A stretch of DNA of 64,000 nucleotides, taken from positions 124,001 through 188,000 of the forward strand of contig NZ_FNOB01000004.1 of the NCBI RefSeq assembly GCF_900106675.1. Reading direction: 5' to 3'. The DNA comes from Allgaiera indica. GTDB taxonomy: Bacteria > Pseudomonadota > Alphaproteobacteria > Rhodobacterales > Rhodobacteraceae. The notes beneath the pieces are model-generated. The model worked only from the letters and a program-made list of their open reading frames with translations. It had not been told where the DNA came from and ran no database searches. Positions 55,069 through 63,841 of this stretch are shown here, piece by piece; within the stretch, counting starts at the first letter, position 1, and every line of letters begins with the position of its first letter. A program made the position numbers and the translations under genes.

Positions 55069-56440
55069 AGGCCTTCACCGTCTCGTCGGGGCCGCTGCGA
55101 GGGCGCGGGGCCGCGGTGGGGGACGCGTCGTGCGACAGATCCCGGGGCGGGGGCTGGCCCTGGCCCTGGCCACCGCCGGCCTGTTGGCGTGCGCCTGCGA
55201 AGCCGTCCGCCGCGCCCCCCCCGATGCCGCCGCCCGGGGCTCCATGCGCGGCGGCGCCTTGCGGCGGCGTCGCCGGGGCGCCGGGCTGGCCGCCGCCCGA
55301 CACAAAGGTTTGAACCGAGCCGACATTCAGCCCGCTGCCGGACAGATGCTGCGCCAGATGCCCCGCCGTCGCGGCCAATGCCTGATAGCCGCCCTGGGTC
55401 GCGGCGGTCATGTGCACATGGGTTACGCCCTGGGGGGTGACATTGACCTGCACCACCACCGTTCCCAAAGAGGCGGGATGCAGCGTCACCCTGGCAGTGC
55501 CGCCCCCCGTGCCCGCCAGCGCGGTGGCCGATTGCAAAAGCTGCGCGCGGTTTTCCGGCGCGGTCTCGGCGGTGCCGGTGGGCGCAGTGGCCGAGGTCGC
55601 CGCGATCACCGGCCGGTAGGCGGAGGCGCCCAGGGACGCGGTCTGGCCGATCGCCGCGGTGGCGGTCACGGACCCGGCCGCGGGCCGAAACCGATGCGCC
55701 TGCGGTGCCGGCTGCGGCTGCTGCGAGAGGCCCGGCATCAGAAGCGGCTGCGAAACGCCCGGCGGAGTGGGAGGCAGGCCATGCCGGGCGTCCTTGTGGC
55801 GATGCGCCGGGGTCGCGGCCTGCGCGCCCGGCGGTTCGGTGTCTTGCGATGCGGGCGCGTGTCGCGCGTCCTGCGCCCCCGGCGCGGCCGGGATCGGCGG
55901 TGCCTTGGGCCGCGTGCCGCGCGCTTCCGTGCCCGACAGACCCGTCCGGTGCCCCAAGGCCGCCGATTCAACCGGGGCCTTGTCGGTCGCTGTCTCCGGC
56001 AGGCGCGGGCTGCCGTGCTGCGCGGCGCGCGTGGCGGCCGGGTCGGATACGGCGAGATCCGATGCCGTGCCGCCATGCCGCGCCTCCCGGGATCGGCCCT
56101 GGAGCATGTGCTGAAGCGACGAGCCCGTCGCCTGCGTCGACCGAGCAGCGCCGGCCACCCCGGCCGCCGCCGGGTCGGCCGCATCCGTTGCCGCCGATGC
56201 CGCGACGCCAGTGTCTGGGCCCGCCTTCGCCGATCCGGCCGGAGTCTTGGTCGCGGGCGCGGACCGCGACGGCTGTGGCGGCTGTGGCGCGACGGGTTTC
56301 GCGGCCTTGTCCGGTCCGGCAGGCGGCGTTGCGGTGGCGGCGGCAAAGGCGTCCGAGAAGGCCTGTGCGCGCGGGCCCACCGGTTGGTCGGCCGCCCCAT
56401 CGGGGGCAAGGTTCGCGACCGGGTTGACGGGCTGGATCAT
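55061..56440 (-). CDS. fliK: Flagellar hook-length control protein FliK
   Basis: Protein of 459 residues. About 300 residues are alanine/proline-rich and probably disordered, as in FliK rulers. The C-terminal Flg_hook domain spans about 305-395 (GGGTARVTLHPASLGTVVVQ and VNVTPQGVTHVHMTAATQGG), followed by a glycine-rich tail. It measures hook length and switches FlhB. Its position between fliG and fliM is unusual but supported by ATGA and ATGCCTGA overlaps. Confidence 0.85.
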   Translation of the reverse strand: MIQPVNPVANLAPDGAADQPVGPRAQAFSDAFAAATATPPAGPDKAAKPVAPQPPQPSRSAPATKTPAGSAKAGPDTGVAASAATDAADPAAAGVAGAARSTQATGSSLQHMLQGRSREARHGGTASDLAVSDPAATRAAQHGSPRLPETATDKAPVESAALGHRTGLSGTEARGTRPKAPPIPAAPGAQDARHAPASQDTEPPGAQAATPAHRHKDARHGLPPTPPGVSQPLLMPGLSQQPQPAPQAHRFRPAAGSVTATAAIGQTASLGASAYRPVIAATSATAPTGTAETAPENRAQLLQSATALAGTGGGTARVTLHPASLGTVVVQVNVTPQGVTHVHMTAATQGGYQALAATAGHLAQHLSGSGLNVGSVQTFVSGGGQPGAPATPPQGAAAHGAPGGGIGGGAADGFAGARQQAGGGQGQGQPPPRDLSHDASPTAAPRPRSGPDETVKAYA

Positions 56441-57438
56441 ATCATATCCTCCTCGTTGCGCAGGGAAATCCGGCCCTCGCGCGACAACCGCATCGCCGCC
56501 TCGACGAATTCGTGCTGGGCGGCTTGCGATTCCGCCCGCGTCACCATCGGCCCGTGCTCGATATCGTCCTTCAGGATCTCGGCTTCCTTGCGAGAGATGT
56601 TGCGCAAGAAGCGTTCGCGCGCGACCGTCGAACCGCCGCGCAGTGCCGGCGCCCGGCGTTCGGGATTGACCTCGAAGATCACCAGCTGCAGGAAATTGTC
56701 CGGAAGGTTGAGCAGATCGTCGAAGGTGAACATGTTCGACCGGATCTGATCGGCCAGTTCCGGATCGGCCTCGCGGATCTGCGACAGCGCCCGATCCGCC
56801 GCGCCGGAACTCATCCCGTTCAGAAGATCCGCCGCCTGACGCACCCCGCCGGTAGAGCTGGTCCGGGTCTCGACCTGCGTGCCCAGATGTTCAGACAACA
56901 TGCTTTTAAGCTCTGCCAGGGCGACGCTGGGGATGGTGTCGAGCCGCGCGAAGCGATGGATCAGATCAACGGCCAGCGCCGGGTCGAAGGCGTTCAGACA
57001 TTCGACCGCGTTCGAACGTGTCATCTGCCCCAGCAGCACCGCGATCACCTGGGGGCGCTCATCCTTCATGACCTCGGCCAGAACCTTGGGATCGACCTTC
57101 GACAGGATGTCGATCTGCGTGGCGCTGGTACGGATGATGCGTTCCAGCATGTCGTTGGCGCGCTTCTCACCGAAGGCCTTGGCCAGAAGCTTTCGAAACG
57201 CCTCGTAGCCGCCCGGGGCCATGCCGCCGCTCGATTCCAGATCGGTCATCAGCCGGGCAAAGATCTGATAGGCCTGGTCGCGGGCCGGTTCCTGCATCGC
57301 GGCCATCGCCGTGGTCAGCGTCCCGATCGCCGATTCGTCCATATGGCGCAACACCTCGGAGGCGGCGTTCTCGTCCATCGACATGACGACATAGGCCGCC
57401 ATGGCCGCGCCATTCATTCCGGTCGCGGGAACGGTCAT
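56437..57438 (-). CDS. fliG: Flagellar motor switch protein FliG
   Basis: FliG of 333 residues, the C-ring protein that contacts the stator. The N-terminal domain binds FliF. The middle has LAEVMKDERPQVIAVLLGQM, and the C-terminal domain has MFTFDDLLNLPDNFLQLVIF with charged residues used in torque generation. ATG 57438 overlaps the fliF stop by 4 nt; a much longer frame upstream is the shadow of fliF. The C-terminal tail (EFVEAAMRLSREGRI) is as expected. Confidence 0.94.
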   Translation of the reverse strand: MTVPATGMNGAAMAAYVVMSMDENAASEVLRHMDESAIGTLTTAMAAMQEPARDQAYQIFARLMTDLESSGGMAPGGYEAFRKLLAKAFGEKRANDMLERIIRTSATQIDILSKVDPKVLAEVMKDERPQVIAVLLGQMTRSNAVECLNAFDPALAVDLIHRFARLDTIPSVALAELKSMLSEHLGTQVETRTSSTGGVRQAADLLNGMSSGAADRALSQIREADPELADQIRSNMFTFDDLLNLPDNFLQLVIFEVNPERRAPALRGGSTVARERFLRNISRKEAEILKDDIEHGPMVTRAESQAAQHEFVEAAMRLSREGRISLRNEEDMI

Positions 57439-58985
57439 CCGGCCTCCTCCGTTCTCAGATCGGGGGTCTCGGTGTTCAGCCAGCGCTGCAGCACGGAGGC
57501 CATCACCTCGGGTCGGGAAAGCCCCACCTCGGCGACCTGGCTGGCGATGTTTCGCAAATTGGTGGCCTCGAGGTCTTCCTCGAACAAGACCTCGGGGCCG
57601 CGCGCCGCCGGCAAGGGCTGCGGTGGCGTGCGCTCCTTCAGCCAGCGGATCAACGGCACCGCGACGCCCAGCACCAGGCCCAGCGCCGCCACCAGCAGCA
57701 GCACGCCTTGCAGGATGCGGATCAGTTGCGCCTGCGCAGAGCCCGCCTTTGCCGCGCCGCTGGTGACGAAGGCGGCGCTGGTCACCTGAACCTGGCCGCT
57801 GGGCACCGCGATGGTCGAGCCGATCATGGATTTCAGATCCGCCAGGCTGGTCTTGCCCAACGCCGAGCGGTTCACCAGTACCGAGGCGCTGATCTTGCGG
57901 ATCTGCCAGGCGGCCGGCCGCGCGACCGACGACGTGGTATCGACATCGAAGGTCTTGTGCGCGTGTTTCGATTCGCTTTTCGGCAGTGTCGCGGCCTTCT
58001 GGGTGCCATTCCGCGCCGTAGGCGGCGCATTCAGCGGTGCGGTGGTGGGGCCCGGCGGCTGGTTGGACAGGGCGCCCGGCAGCCCCATCGCCGCCGATTT
58101 CGGCCCGATCTCCTCTTTCGACTGAACGTCGCTGGTGGCCGGAACGGTATGTGGACCATAGGTTACCGACTGGACCTTCCGGGTCTCGAAATCGACATCG
58201 GCCGAAACCGACACGCGGGCATTCCCGGGCCCCAGGATCGGCACCAGAAGCGCGCGGATCTTGGCCTCTTGCGCGGCCTCGATGCGCTTCACGATGGCCA
58301 GCTGCTGGGCGATGTCGCCGCCGGCGCCGACCGGATAGAGGATCGCGCCGCGCGATGTCGCCACCACGACATGCGCCTCCGACAGGCCGGGGACGGCGGC
58401 GGCGACGATCTTGGCCACCGCGATCCCCAGCGCCTGATCCGCCTCGGGGGCGCCGGTCATCACCACCGAGGCCTTGGGTTTGGCCTGATCCGCCAGGAAG
58501 GGCGTGTTCTTGGGCAGGGCCAGCAGCACCTGAACGCGCTGGGCGCCCGACAGCGAGGCAATCGATTCTTCCAGGCTTTTTTCGATTGCCTGCTGGTGCA
58601 GGGCGTTCGTCGCTGTCTGGCTGGTGGTGATCGATGTGCCTTCCAGCGCCTTCCACGTCGCGTCGCCACCGGTCGCGGGGGTGCCGGCGGCGCCCAGTTG
58701 CAGCCGCGCACGCCCCAGATCCGCGGCCGGCACCGAGATGACGTTGCCGTCCTGGCTAAGCCGATAGGGAATGCCGTCCTTTTGCAGCGCGGCGATCGCC
58801 TCGCCGCCGCGCGTGGGCGACAGGCCGTCGAACAGCACCTCGTAATGCTCGCCCGAAAGCTCGACCAGCGCCAGAACGCCAAGGGCGACCGCGACGGTCG
58901 CGGCCGCAAGCAGGACCGAGAGCGGCAGCGCCTTGAGCCAAGAAATCAAGCGCAGGCCGGCAGCCCGCGCGTCCTCTATGGTCAT
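57435..58985 (-). CDS. fliF: Flagellar MS-ring protein FliF
   Basis: FliF of 516 residues, the base of the flagellar rotor. TM1 is at about residues 18-40, followed by the ring-building motifs (LVELSGEHYEVLFDGLSPTR and QQAIEKSLEESIASLSGAQR) and a periplasmic domain. TM2 is near 420-445 and the C-terminal tail binds FliG. fliE starts 8 nt upstream and fliG overlaps by 4 nt. Confidence 0.94.
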   Translation of the reverse strand: MTIEDARAAGLRLISWLKALPLSVLLAAATVAVALGVLALVELSGEHYEVLFDGLSPTRGGEAIAALQKDGIPYRLSQDGNVISVPAADLGRARLQLGAAGTPATGGDATWKALEGTSITTSQTATNALHQQAIEKSLEESIASLSGAQRVQVLLALPKNTPFLADQAKPKASVVMTGAPEADQALGIAVAKIVAAAVPGLSEAHVVVATSRGAILYPVGAGGDIAQQLAIVKRIEAAQEAKIRALLVPILGPGNARVSVSADVDFETRKVQSVTYGPHTVPATSDVQSKEEIGPKSAAMGLPGALSNQPPGPTTAPLNAPPTARNGTQKAATLPKSESKHAHKTFDVDTTSSVARPAAWQIRKISASVLVNRSALGKTSLADLKSMIGSTIAVPSGQVQVTSAAFVTSGAAKAGSAQAQLIRILQGVLLLVAALGLVLGVAVPLIRWLKERTPPQPLPAARGPEVLFEEDLEATNLRNIASQVAEVGLSRPEVMASVLQRWLNTETPDLRTEEAG

Positions 58986-58993
58986 GGGAATGA

Positions 58994-59296
58994 TCAGATC
59001 TGCATATTGGTGAGCGTTTGATAGGCGGAAACGATTTCATTGCGGACAGCGACGACGCCCGTCCAGCCAAGTTCGGCGCGATCGGAAAGAATCAAGGCGG
59101 AAGCTTGCGAAGCACCTGGTTTTCCGGCGGCGACCGCTGTTTCCGCATCGGATGCGGCGCCCTGTGCCTGGCTGACAGCATCGAGGGCGGCGTGAACGGC
59201 GCCAAGAAACGATCCATCTCCCGTTGATTGCGAAGATGTGGGAAGAGCGGAACCCATTTCCGGCACGCCTAAAGAGGCAAGAGTCGGGACTGTCAT
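58994..59296 (-). CDS. fliE: Flagellar hook-basal body protein FliE
   Basis: FliE of 100 residues joins the MS ring to the rod. The C-terminal ELGWTGVVAVRNEIVSAYQT with LTNMQI is diagnostic; the N-terminal half is poorly conserved, as usual. ATG 59296 has AAGGAGGG just upstream and is preferred over an ATG nine codons earlier. It is the first gene of the minus-strand flagellar operon. Confidence 0.9.
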   Translation of the reverse strand: MTVPTLASLGVPEMGSALPTSSQSTGDGSFLGAVHAALDAVSQAQGAASDAETAVAAGKPGASQASALILSDRAELGWTGVVAVRNEIVSAYQTLTNMQI

Positions 59297-59599
59297 GATT
59301 TCCCTCCTTCTATTACATGTCATCGGCCATAATTAAATGGCGGCGGGAAGGTCAACTCACCGTCTCGTCAACTCTTGCAAACATTGAAGGAACCGTGAAA
59401 TGGGGCATCATTTTAGCAAGAGTGTGGCGAGGCGATAACAAACAGTTGTGATCATTTAATACATTGTTTTTACATGAACTTTCTAGTAAATCGTAGTTTA
59501 CACGATTCCGTTATAGGTTGTGTTATTGAGTTCATTTTTCGGGGATGCGATAGGGGTAGTAGGGGCGCACAGGGTAATAAAATTCGGAAGGGCAAAATA
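59297..59599. promoter_or_regulatory. Divergent fliE / flgB control region (303 bp, AT-rich)
   Basis: This is the only AT-rich stretch in the flagellar locus. It must hold the promoters of both operons. For flgB, TTGTTT (59464-59469) and TAAATC (59487-59492) are 17 bp apart. Overlapping inverted repeats GTAAA-N6-TTTAC (59486-59501) and AATCGT-N7-ACGATT (59489-59507) cover that -10. GGCGATAA at 59431-59438 is one base from the sigma-28 -10 GCCGATAA but lacks a good -35. On the minus strand GCCGATGA lies upstream of fliE. Confidence 0.5.
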
Positions 59600-59962
59600 A
59601 TGTCCGTTTCTAGTCCTCCGTTCCTCGTTTTTGCACAGGCAGACCTGTCTCTACGAGAGCAGAGACAAAGTCTTGTCGCGTCAAACATTGCAAACGCGAA
59701 TACGCCTGCGTATAAATCTAAGGATATAGATTTTGAAAAGGATCTAAACGCGGCACTTCGCGGTCACGATCCGAACCCGACGGGTAAGATCGGCTACAAG
59801 ACGGAATTTCCTGTGGGATTGGACGGAAATGACGTTTCTATGACGGCGGAAAAGCTGGAATCCCTTTCCAACATTGGCGCCATGCGGTCGGAGGTGACGT
59901 ATCTGCATCAGTCCACCTCCGATTTGATCACCGCGATGCGCCCCAACCCGAACGGGATCTGA
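59600..59962 (+). CDS. flgB: Flagellar rod protein FlgB
   Basis: Proximal rod protein of 120 residues. LVASNIANANTPAYKSKDID is the conserved rod/hook N-terminal motif, and the C-terminal heptads end SDLITAMRPNPNGI. ATG 59600 with GGAAGGG upstream is preferred to a longer AT-rich extension. The first 50 codons use codons rare elsewhere here (CTA, ATA, AGA, TCA, TTT), which marks a sharp change of composition. flgC follows after 4 nt. Confidence 0.93.
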   Translation: MSVSSPPFLVFAQADLSLREQRQSLVASNIANANTPAYKSKDIDFEKDLNAALRGHDPNPTGKIGYKTEFPVGLDGNDVSMTAEKLESLSNIGAMRSEVTYLHQSTSDLITAMRPNPNGI

Positions 59963-59966
59963 CGAC

Positions 59967-60383
59967 ATGAGTGGCCCCATCCCCGACGTCACCACGATCA
60001 TCGGCTCGGGCCTGCTGGCCGAGCGCGAGCGTATGGGGCTGATCGCCTCGAACATCGCCAATGCGGATTCGGTCACCGTCCCCGGCGCCCAACCCTACCG
60101 TGCGCGAGAGCCGGTCTTCGCGGCCGAGCCTGCGCTGAACGGCTCGGCCGCCGATCGGGTCGTCGTGGCAGGGGTGGTCGAAAGCGCGGCGCCGCCGAAG
60201 ATGACCTATGATCCGGGCAATCCGCGTGCCGATGCGCGGGGCTATGTACAGGGTTCTAACGTCGACCCCGCGCAGCAGATGACCGATCTGATCAGCGCGA
60301 CGCAGAATTACGCCGCCGATATCGCCGTCCTGGATCAGAGCAACAAGCTCGATCAGGCGATGTTGCGCAGTTTCATTGCCTGA
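59967..60383 (+). CDS. flgC: Flagellar rod protein FlgC
   Basis: Rod protein of 138 residues. GLIASNIANADSVTVPGAQP near the start, GYVQGSNVDPAQQMTDLISA and the coiled-coil end match FlgC. It packs on FlgB above the MS ring. It lies 4 nt after flgB and 19 nt before flgD. Confidence 0.93.
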   Translation: MSGPIPDVTTIIGSGLLAERERMGLIASNIANADSVTVPGAQPYRAREPVFAAEPALNGSAADRVVVAGVVESAAPPKMTYDPGNPRADARGYVQGSNVDPAQQMTDLISATQNYAADIAVLDQSNKLDQAMLRSFIA

Positions 60384-60402
60384 TGTCGAAGGAGACCCCG
60401 CG

Positions 60403-61059
60403 ATGACCAGCGTTCCCTCCACCGCGGCAAGTCCGGGTACTGCGTCGGCCGGCGCCTCGGCCGGGCTGAGCGGGCTGAACCAGGCCGATTTCATCCGCCT
60501 GCTCACTGCCCAGTTGCAGCACCAGGATCCGACCTCGCCCACCAAGCCGCAGGATCTGGCGAATGAATTTGCCCAGCTTTCGACCGTCAGCGGGATCAAT
60601 GCGCTGACGCAAGAGGTCAGCAAGATCGGCGCCGGGGCCGGCGCGGCAGAGATCGGCCAGGCCGCGAACCTGATCGGCAAGACCGTCGCGATCGCCGGCA
60701 ATCCCTTGGCCGTGGCCAATGCCAACGGTCGGGTCATCGCCGGGTTCAGCCTGGCCGGGCCTGCCAGCTCTGCCACTGTCACGATCACCGATCCGCAAAG
60801 CGGCAAGGTGGTGTATAGCCAGCAGCTGTCCAACCTGCCGTCGGGAATGAACGATTTCAGCTGGACAGGCGGCGCCGCCGGCCATGTCTACAGCTACAAG
60901 GTCAGCGCGTCGTCGGGCAGTTCGAACGTCGCGGCCACCACCTATACCAACACCCAGGTGCGCAACATCGACCTGACCGGCGGCACGCCCACCCTTTCCC
61001 TCGCCGGTGCCGCGCAGCCGGCGGACCTCACCCAAATCGTCAGTATTCTCGGAGGCTGA
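60403..61059 (+). CDS. flgD: Flagellar hook scaffold protein FlgD
   Basis: Hook cap protein of 218 residues. The N-terminus is serine/alanine-rich with LNQADFIRLLTAQLQHQDPT and SPTKPQDLANEFAQLSTVSG, the FlgD export/cap region. A C-terminal FlgD Ig-like/TUDOR domain follows. It scaffolds hook assembly and is later displaced. ATG 60403 has AAGGAG 9 nt upstream. Confidence 0.92.
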   Translation: MTSVPSTAASPGTASAGASAGLSGLNQADFIRLLTAQLQHQDPTSPTKPQDLANEFAQLSTVSGINALTQEVSKIGAGAGAAEIGQAANLIGKTVAIAGNPLAVANANGRVIAGFSLAGPASSATVTITDPQSGKVVYSQQLSNLPSGMNDFSWTGGAAGHVYSYKVSASSGSSNVAATTYTNTQVRNIDLTGGTPTLSLAGAAQPADLTQIVSILGG

Positions 61060-61063
61060 TCCC

Positions 61064-62290
61064 GTGTCCCTCAATACCGCTCTTTCGGGGCTGCTCAACG
61101 CCCAGGACGGACTGAACGTCGTCTCGAACAACCTGGCCAATGCCGGAACCGTCGGGTTCAAGTCCGGCTCGGCGCAATTCTCGGACATCTATGCGGCCGG
61201 CGGCACCAACGGCGTCGGTCAGGGTGCCGCAGCGGCGGGCACCCAGCAGGATTTCTCGCAAGGGAACCTGATGACCACGGGCAATCCCCTGAACTTGGCG
61301 ATCCAGGGCAATGGCTTCTTCATCACCGCGAAGGACGGCACCACCAGCTACAGCCGCGATGGCGCGTTTCAGCTTAGCCCGACGGGCGAACTGCTGAACG
61401 GCAACGGGTCAGCGGTGCAGGGCTTTGGGGTCAAGGCGAACGGGCAGGCCAACGGGCTGCTGGGTCCGGTGACGATCTCGACCGGCCCGGAACCCGCCAA
61501 GGCCACCGGTCAGGTCAATCTGAACGCGGCGCTGAATTCGGCCGACCCCGTGATCACCTCGGCCTTCAGTCCGAGCAATCCCGCGACCTACGATCAGGCG
61601 ACGTCGGTGACCGCCTACGACACCTTGGGCAACGCCAACCGGGTGCAGCTGTATTTTGCGCGGCAGCCGTCGTCGGCCTCGGCGACGACCCCCAATCCCT
61701 GGACGATCTATGCGCAGCCCCAAAGCGCGTCGGGGTCGAGCGTGGGCACGCCCGCCACGTTGACCACCCTGACCTTCAACAGCAGCGGCGCGCTGACCGG
61801 CGGCGGTTCGGCCACCCTGAACGTGAACTGGGGCAATGGCGCGGCGTCGTCGAACATCGGCTTTGATTTCGCCGGCACCACGCTGAGCAACCAGAGCTTC
61901 GCCGTCAATTCGCTGACCAATGACGGCTATGCGGCCGGCAACTATACCGGCACCGCGGTCGACGCAAAGGGCAACGTCAACGTCAGCTATTCGAACGGCC
62001 AGTCGAAAACCGTGGCGACGCTGGCGTTGGCCAGCTTCATCAACAACCAGGGCCTGACGCCGACCAGCGGCAATCTGTTCCAGCCCAGCACCCAGTCGGG
62101 GGTTGCCGCCGTCAATCAGGCCGGCGCCGGGGTGAACGGCACGCTGGTGTCGGGATCGCTGGAGAAATCCAACGTGCAGACCTCGAACGCGCTGGTCGAG
62201 CTGCTGAACTACCAGGAGGCCTACCAGGCCAATACCAGCGTGATCCAGGGCGCCCAGCGGGATGTCCAGAAGCTGCTGCAGTTGAGCTGA
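61064..62290 (+). CDS. flgE: Flagellar hook protein FlgE
   Basis: Hook subunit of 408 residues. The N-terminus (VVSNNLANAGTVGFKSGSAQ) and the C-terminus (LEKSNVQTSNALVELLNYQE and AYQANTSVIQGAQRDVQKLL) form the axial coiled coil; GNGFFITAKDGTTSYSRDGA is the family core. The start is GTG 61064 with GGAGG at 61053-61057. It is 2 nt upstream of flgF and 4 nt after flgD. Confidence 0.94.
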   Translation: MSLNTALSGLLNAQDGLNVVSNNLANAGTVGFKSGSAQFSDIYAAGGTNGVGQGAAAAGTQQDFSQGNLMTTGNPLNLAIQGNGFFITAKDGTTSYSRDGAFQLSPTGELLNGNGSAVQGFGVKANGQANGLLGPVTISTGPEPAKATGQVNLNAALNSADPVITSAFSPSNPATYDQATSVTAYDTLGNANRVQLYFARQPSSASATTPNPWTIYAQPQSASGSSVGTPATLTTLTFNSSGALTGGGSATLNVNWGNGAASSNIGFDFAGTTLSNQSFAVNSLTNDGYAAGNYTGTAVDAKGNVNVSYSNGQSKTVATLALASFINNQGLTPTSGNLFQPSTQSGVAAVNQAGAGVNGTLVSGSLEKSNVQTSNALVELLNYQEAYQANTSVIQGAQRDVQKLLQLS

Positions 62291-62292
62291 CC

Positions 62293-63036
62293 ATGGCGCT
62301 GGGCGGGCTCTACACCTCGATGGCCGGGCTCGAGACCTCTTCGGAGCGTCTCGATACCGTCGCGCAGAACCTCGCGAACGCCAACACGCAGGGCTATGCC
62401 GCGCAACAGACGGCGGCGATGGCGCTGCCCTATCACGGCCAGGCGGCGCCCGGCGGGGCCGATGTGATCGCGCTGGGCGAGGCCACCGATACCTCGGCCG
62501 GGCCGGTCACCCAGACCGGCGCCCCCTATGACGTGGCGGTGCAGGGCGGCTGGCTGGTGGTGCAGACCGAAAACGGCGGCCAGGCGCTGACGCGCGACGG
62601 CCACCTGGCCCAGAACGCCCAGAACCTCTTGACCACCGCCAGCGGCCAGCCGGTGCTGGGCGCCAACGGCACCCCGATCAGCCTGCCGGCGCTGCGTGAC
62701 ATCACCATCGCGCGCGATGGCTCGATTTCCGGCATTCCCGCCAGCGCGGTGGGCGGGCAGGCGCAGAATTTCGGCAAGCTGTTCCTGGCCCAGACCCCGG
62801 CGGGCGGCGCGCTGCGGCCGCTGGCCAATTCGCTTTACGCCCTGCCGCCCGGCACCGCGCCGCAACCGGCGCCGGCGGCCACCGTTACCCAGGGCGCGCT
62901 GGAGGGCAGCAATGTCGATCAGGTGAAGGCGATGATGGACCTGATCGACGTGTCCAAGTCCTACAAGCTGGAAACCCAGGTGATGGGCAAGACCGCCCAG
63001 ACGCAGACCGCCCTCGACCAGATCCTCATGTCCTGA
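62293..63036 (+). CDS. flgF: Flagellar rod protein FlgF
   Basis: Rod protein of 247 residues. LDTVAQNLANANTQGYAAQQ, the core PYDVAVQGGWLVVQTENGGQ and the C-terminal LEGSNVDQVKAMMDLIDVSK match FlgF. It is shorter than FlgG and lacks the distal-rod insertion. It lies 10 nt before flgG. Confidence 0.92.
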   Translation: MALGGLYTSMAGLETSSERLDTVAQNLANANTQGYAAQQTAAMALPYHGQAAPGGADVIALGEATDTSAGPVTQTGAPYDVAVQGGWLVVQTENGGQALTRDGHLAQNAQNLLTTASGQPVLGANGTPISLPALRDITIARDGSISGIPASAVGGQAQNFGKLFLAQTPAGGALRPLANSLYALPPGTAPQPAPAATVTQGALEGSNVDQVKAMMDLIDVSKSYKLETQVMGKTAQTQTALDQILMS

Positions 63037-63046
63037 CGGAGACCCC

Positions 63047-63841
63047 ATGCTTCCCGCGCTTTCCACCACCGCCACCGGACTTTCGGCCGAACAGGTCGAG
63101 ATCGATTCGATTTCGAACAACCTCGCCAACCTCAACACCGTGGGCTTCAAGAAATCCGATCCGGTGTTCGAGACGCTGGCCTATCAGCAGCATATCCAGC
63201 CGGGCGCCTCGTCCAGCGGCAACACGCTGTACCCGTCGGGCTATGACATGGGCACCGGGGTGCGGGTCGCGGCGACGGTGCCGGTGCTGACCCAGGGCAA
63301 CCTGAAACAGACGAACGAGCCCCTGGACATGGCGATCCAGGGCGCGGGCTATTTCCAGGTGCTGCAACCCAACGGCCAGATCGCCTATACCCGCGACGGC
63401 GCCTTTCAGCTGGACCAGAACGGCCATCTGGTCACCGCCGACGGCTATCAGGTGCTGCCCAACATCACCATTCCGCCGAACGCCACCAGCGTGACCATCG
63501 GCCAGGACGGCACGATCTCGGCCACCACGCCGGGGTCGTCCAACGCGGCGGTGGTGGGGCAGATCCAGTTGGCCAATTTCGTCAACCCGCAGGGTCTGCA
63601 GCCGATCGGCAACAACCTGTTCCTGCAGACGAATTCCAGCGGCGCCGCGATCACCGGGAACCCGCAGGCGAACGGGCTGGGCTCGGTCAACCAGAATTTT
63701 CTGGAGCAGTCGAACACCAGCGTGGTCGATTCCATGGTCAATCTGATCGCGGCCGAGCGCGCCTATCAGCTGGGCACCAACGCGGCCTCGGCCGCCGGGC
63801 GTACGCTGAGCGAGCTGTCCGCGATGGCCGCCAGTGCATGA
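63047..63841 (+). CDS. flgG: Flagellar distal rod protein FlgG
   Basis: Distal rod protein of 264 residues. IDSISNNLANLNTVGFKKSD, then NEPLDMAIQGAGYFQVLQPN and NFLEQSNTSVVDSMVNLIAA are typical. The FlgG-specific stretch (YQQHIQPGASSSGNTLYPSG) is present. Its end overlaps the flgH start by 4 nt (ATGA). Confidence 0.95.
   Translation: MLPALSTTATGLSAEQVEIDSISNNLANLNTVGFKKSDPVFETLAYQQHIQPGASSSGNTLYPSGYDMGTGVRVAATVPVLTQGNLKQTNEPLDMAIQGAGYFQVLQPNGQIAYTRDGAFQLDQNGHLVTADGYQVLPNITIPPNATSVTIGQDGTISATTPGSSNAAVVGQIQLANFVNPQGLQPIGNNLFLQTNSSGAAITGNPQANGLGSVNQNFLEQSNTSVVDSMVNLIAAERAYQLGTNAASAAGRTLSELSAMAASA

Noticed and set aside
55130-56749. Long arginine-rich plus-strand frame opposite fliK
   Set aside because: It mirrors the alanine/proline-rich fliK sequence and has no recognisable domain or ribosome site.
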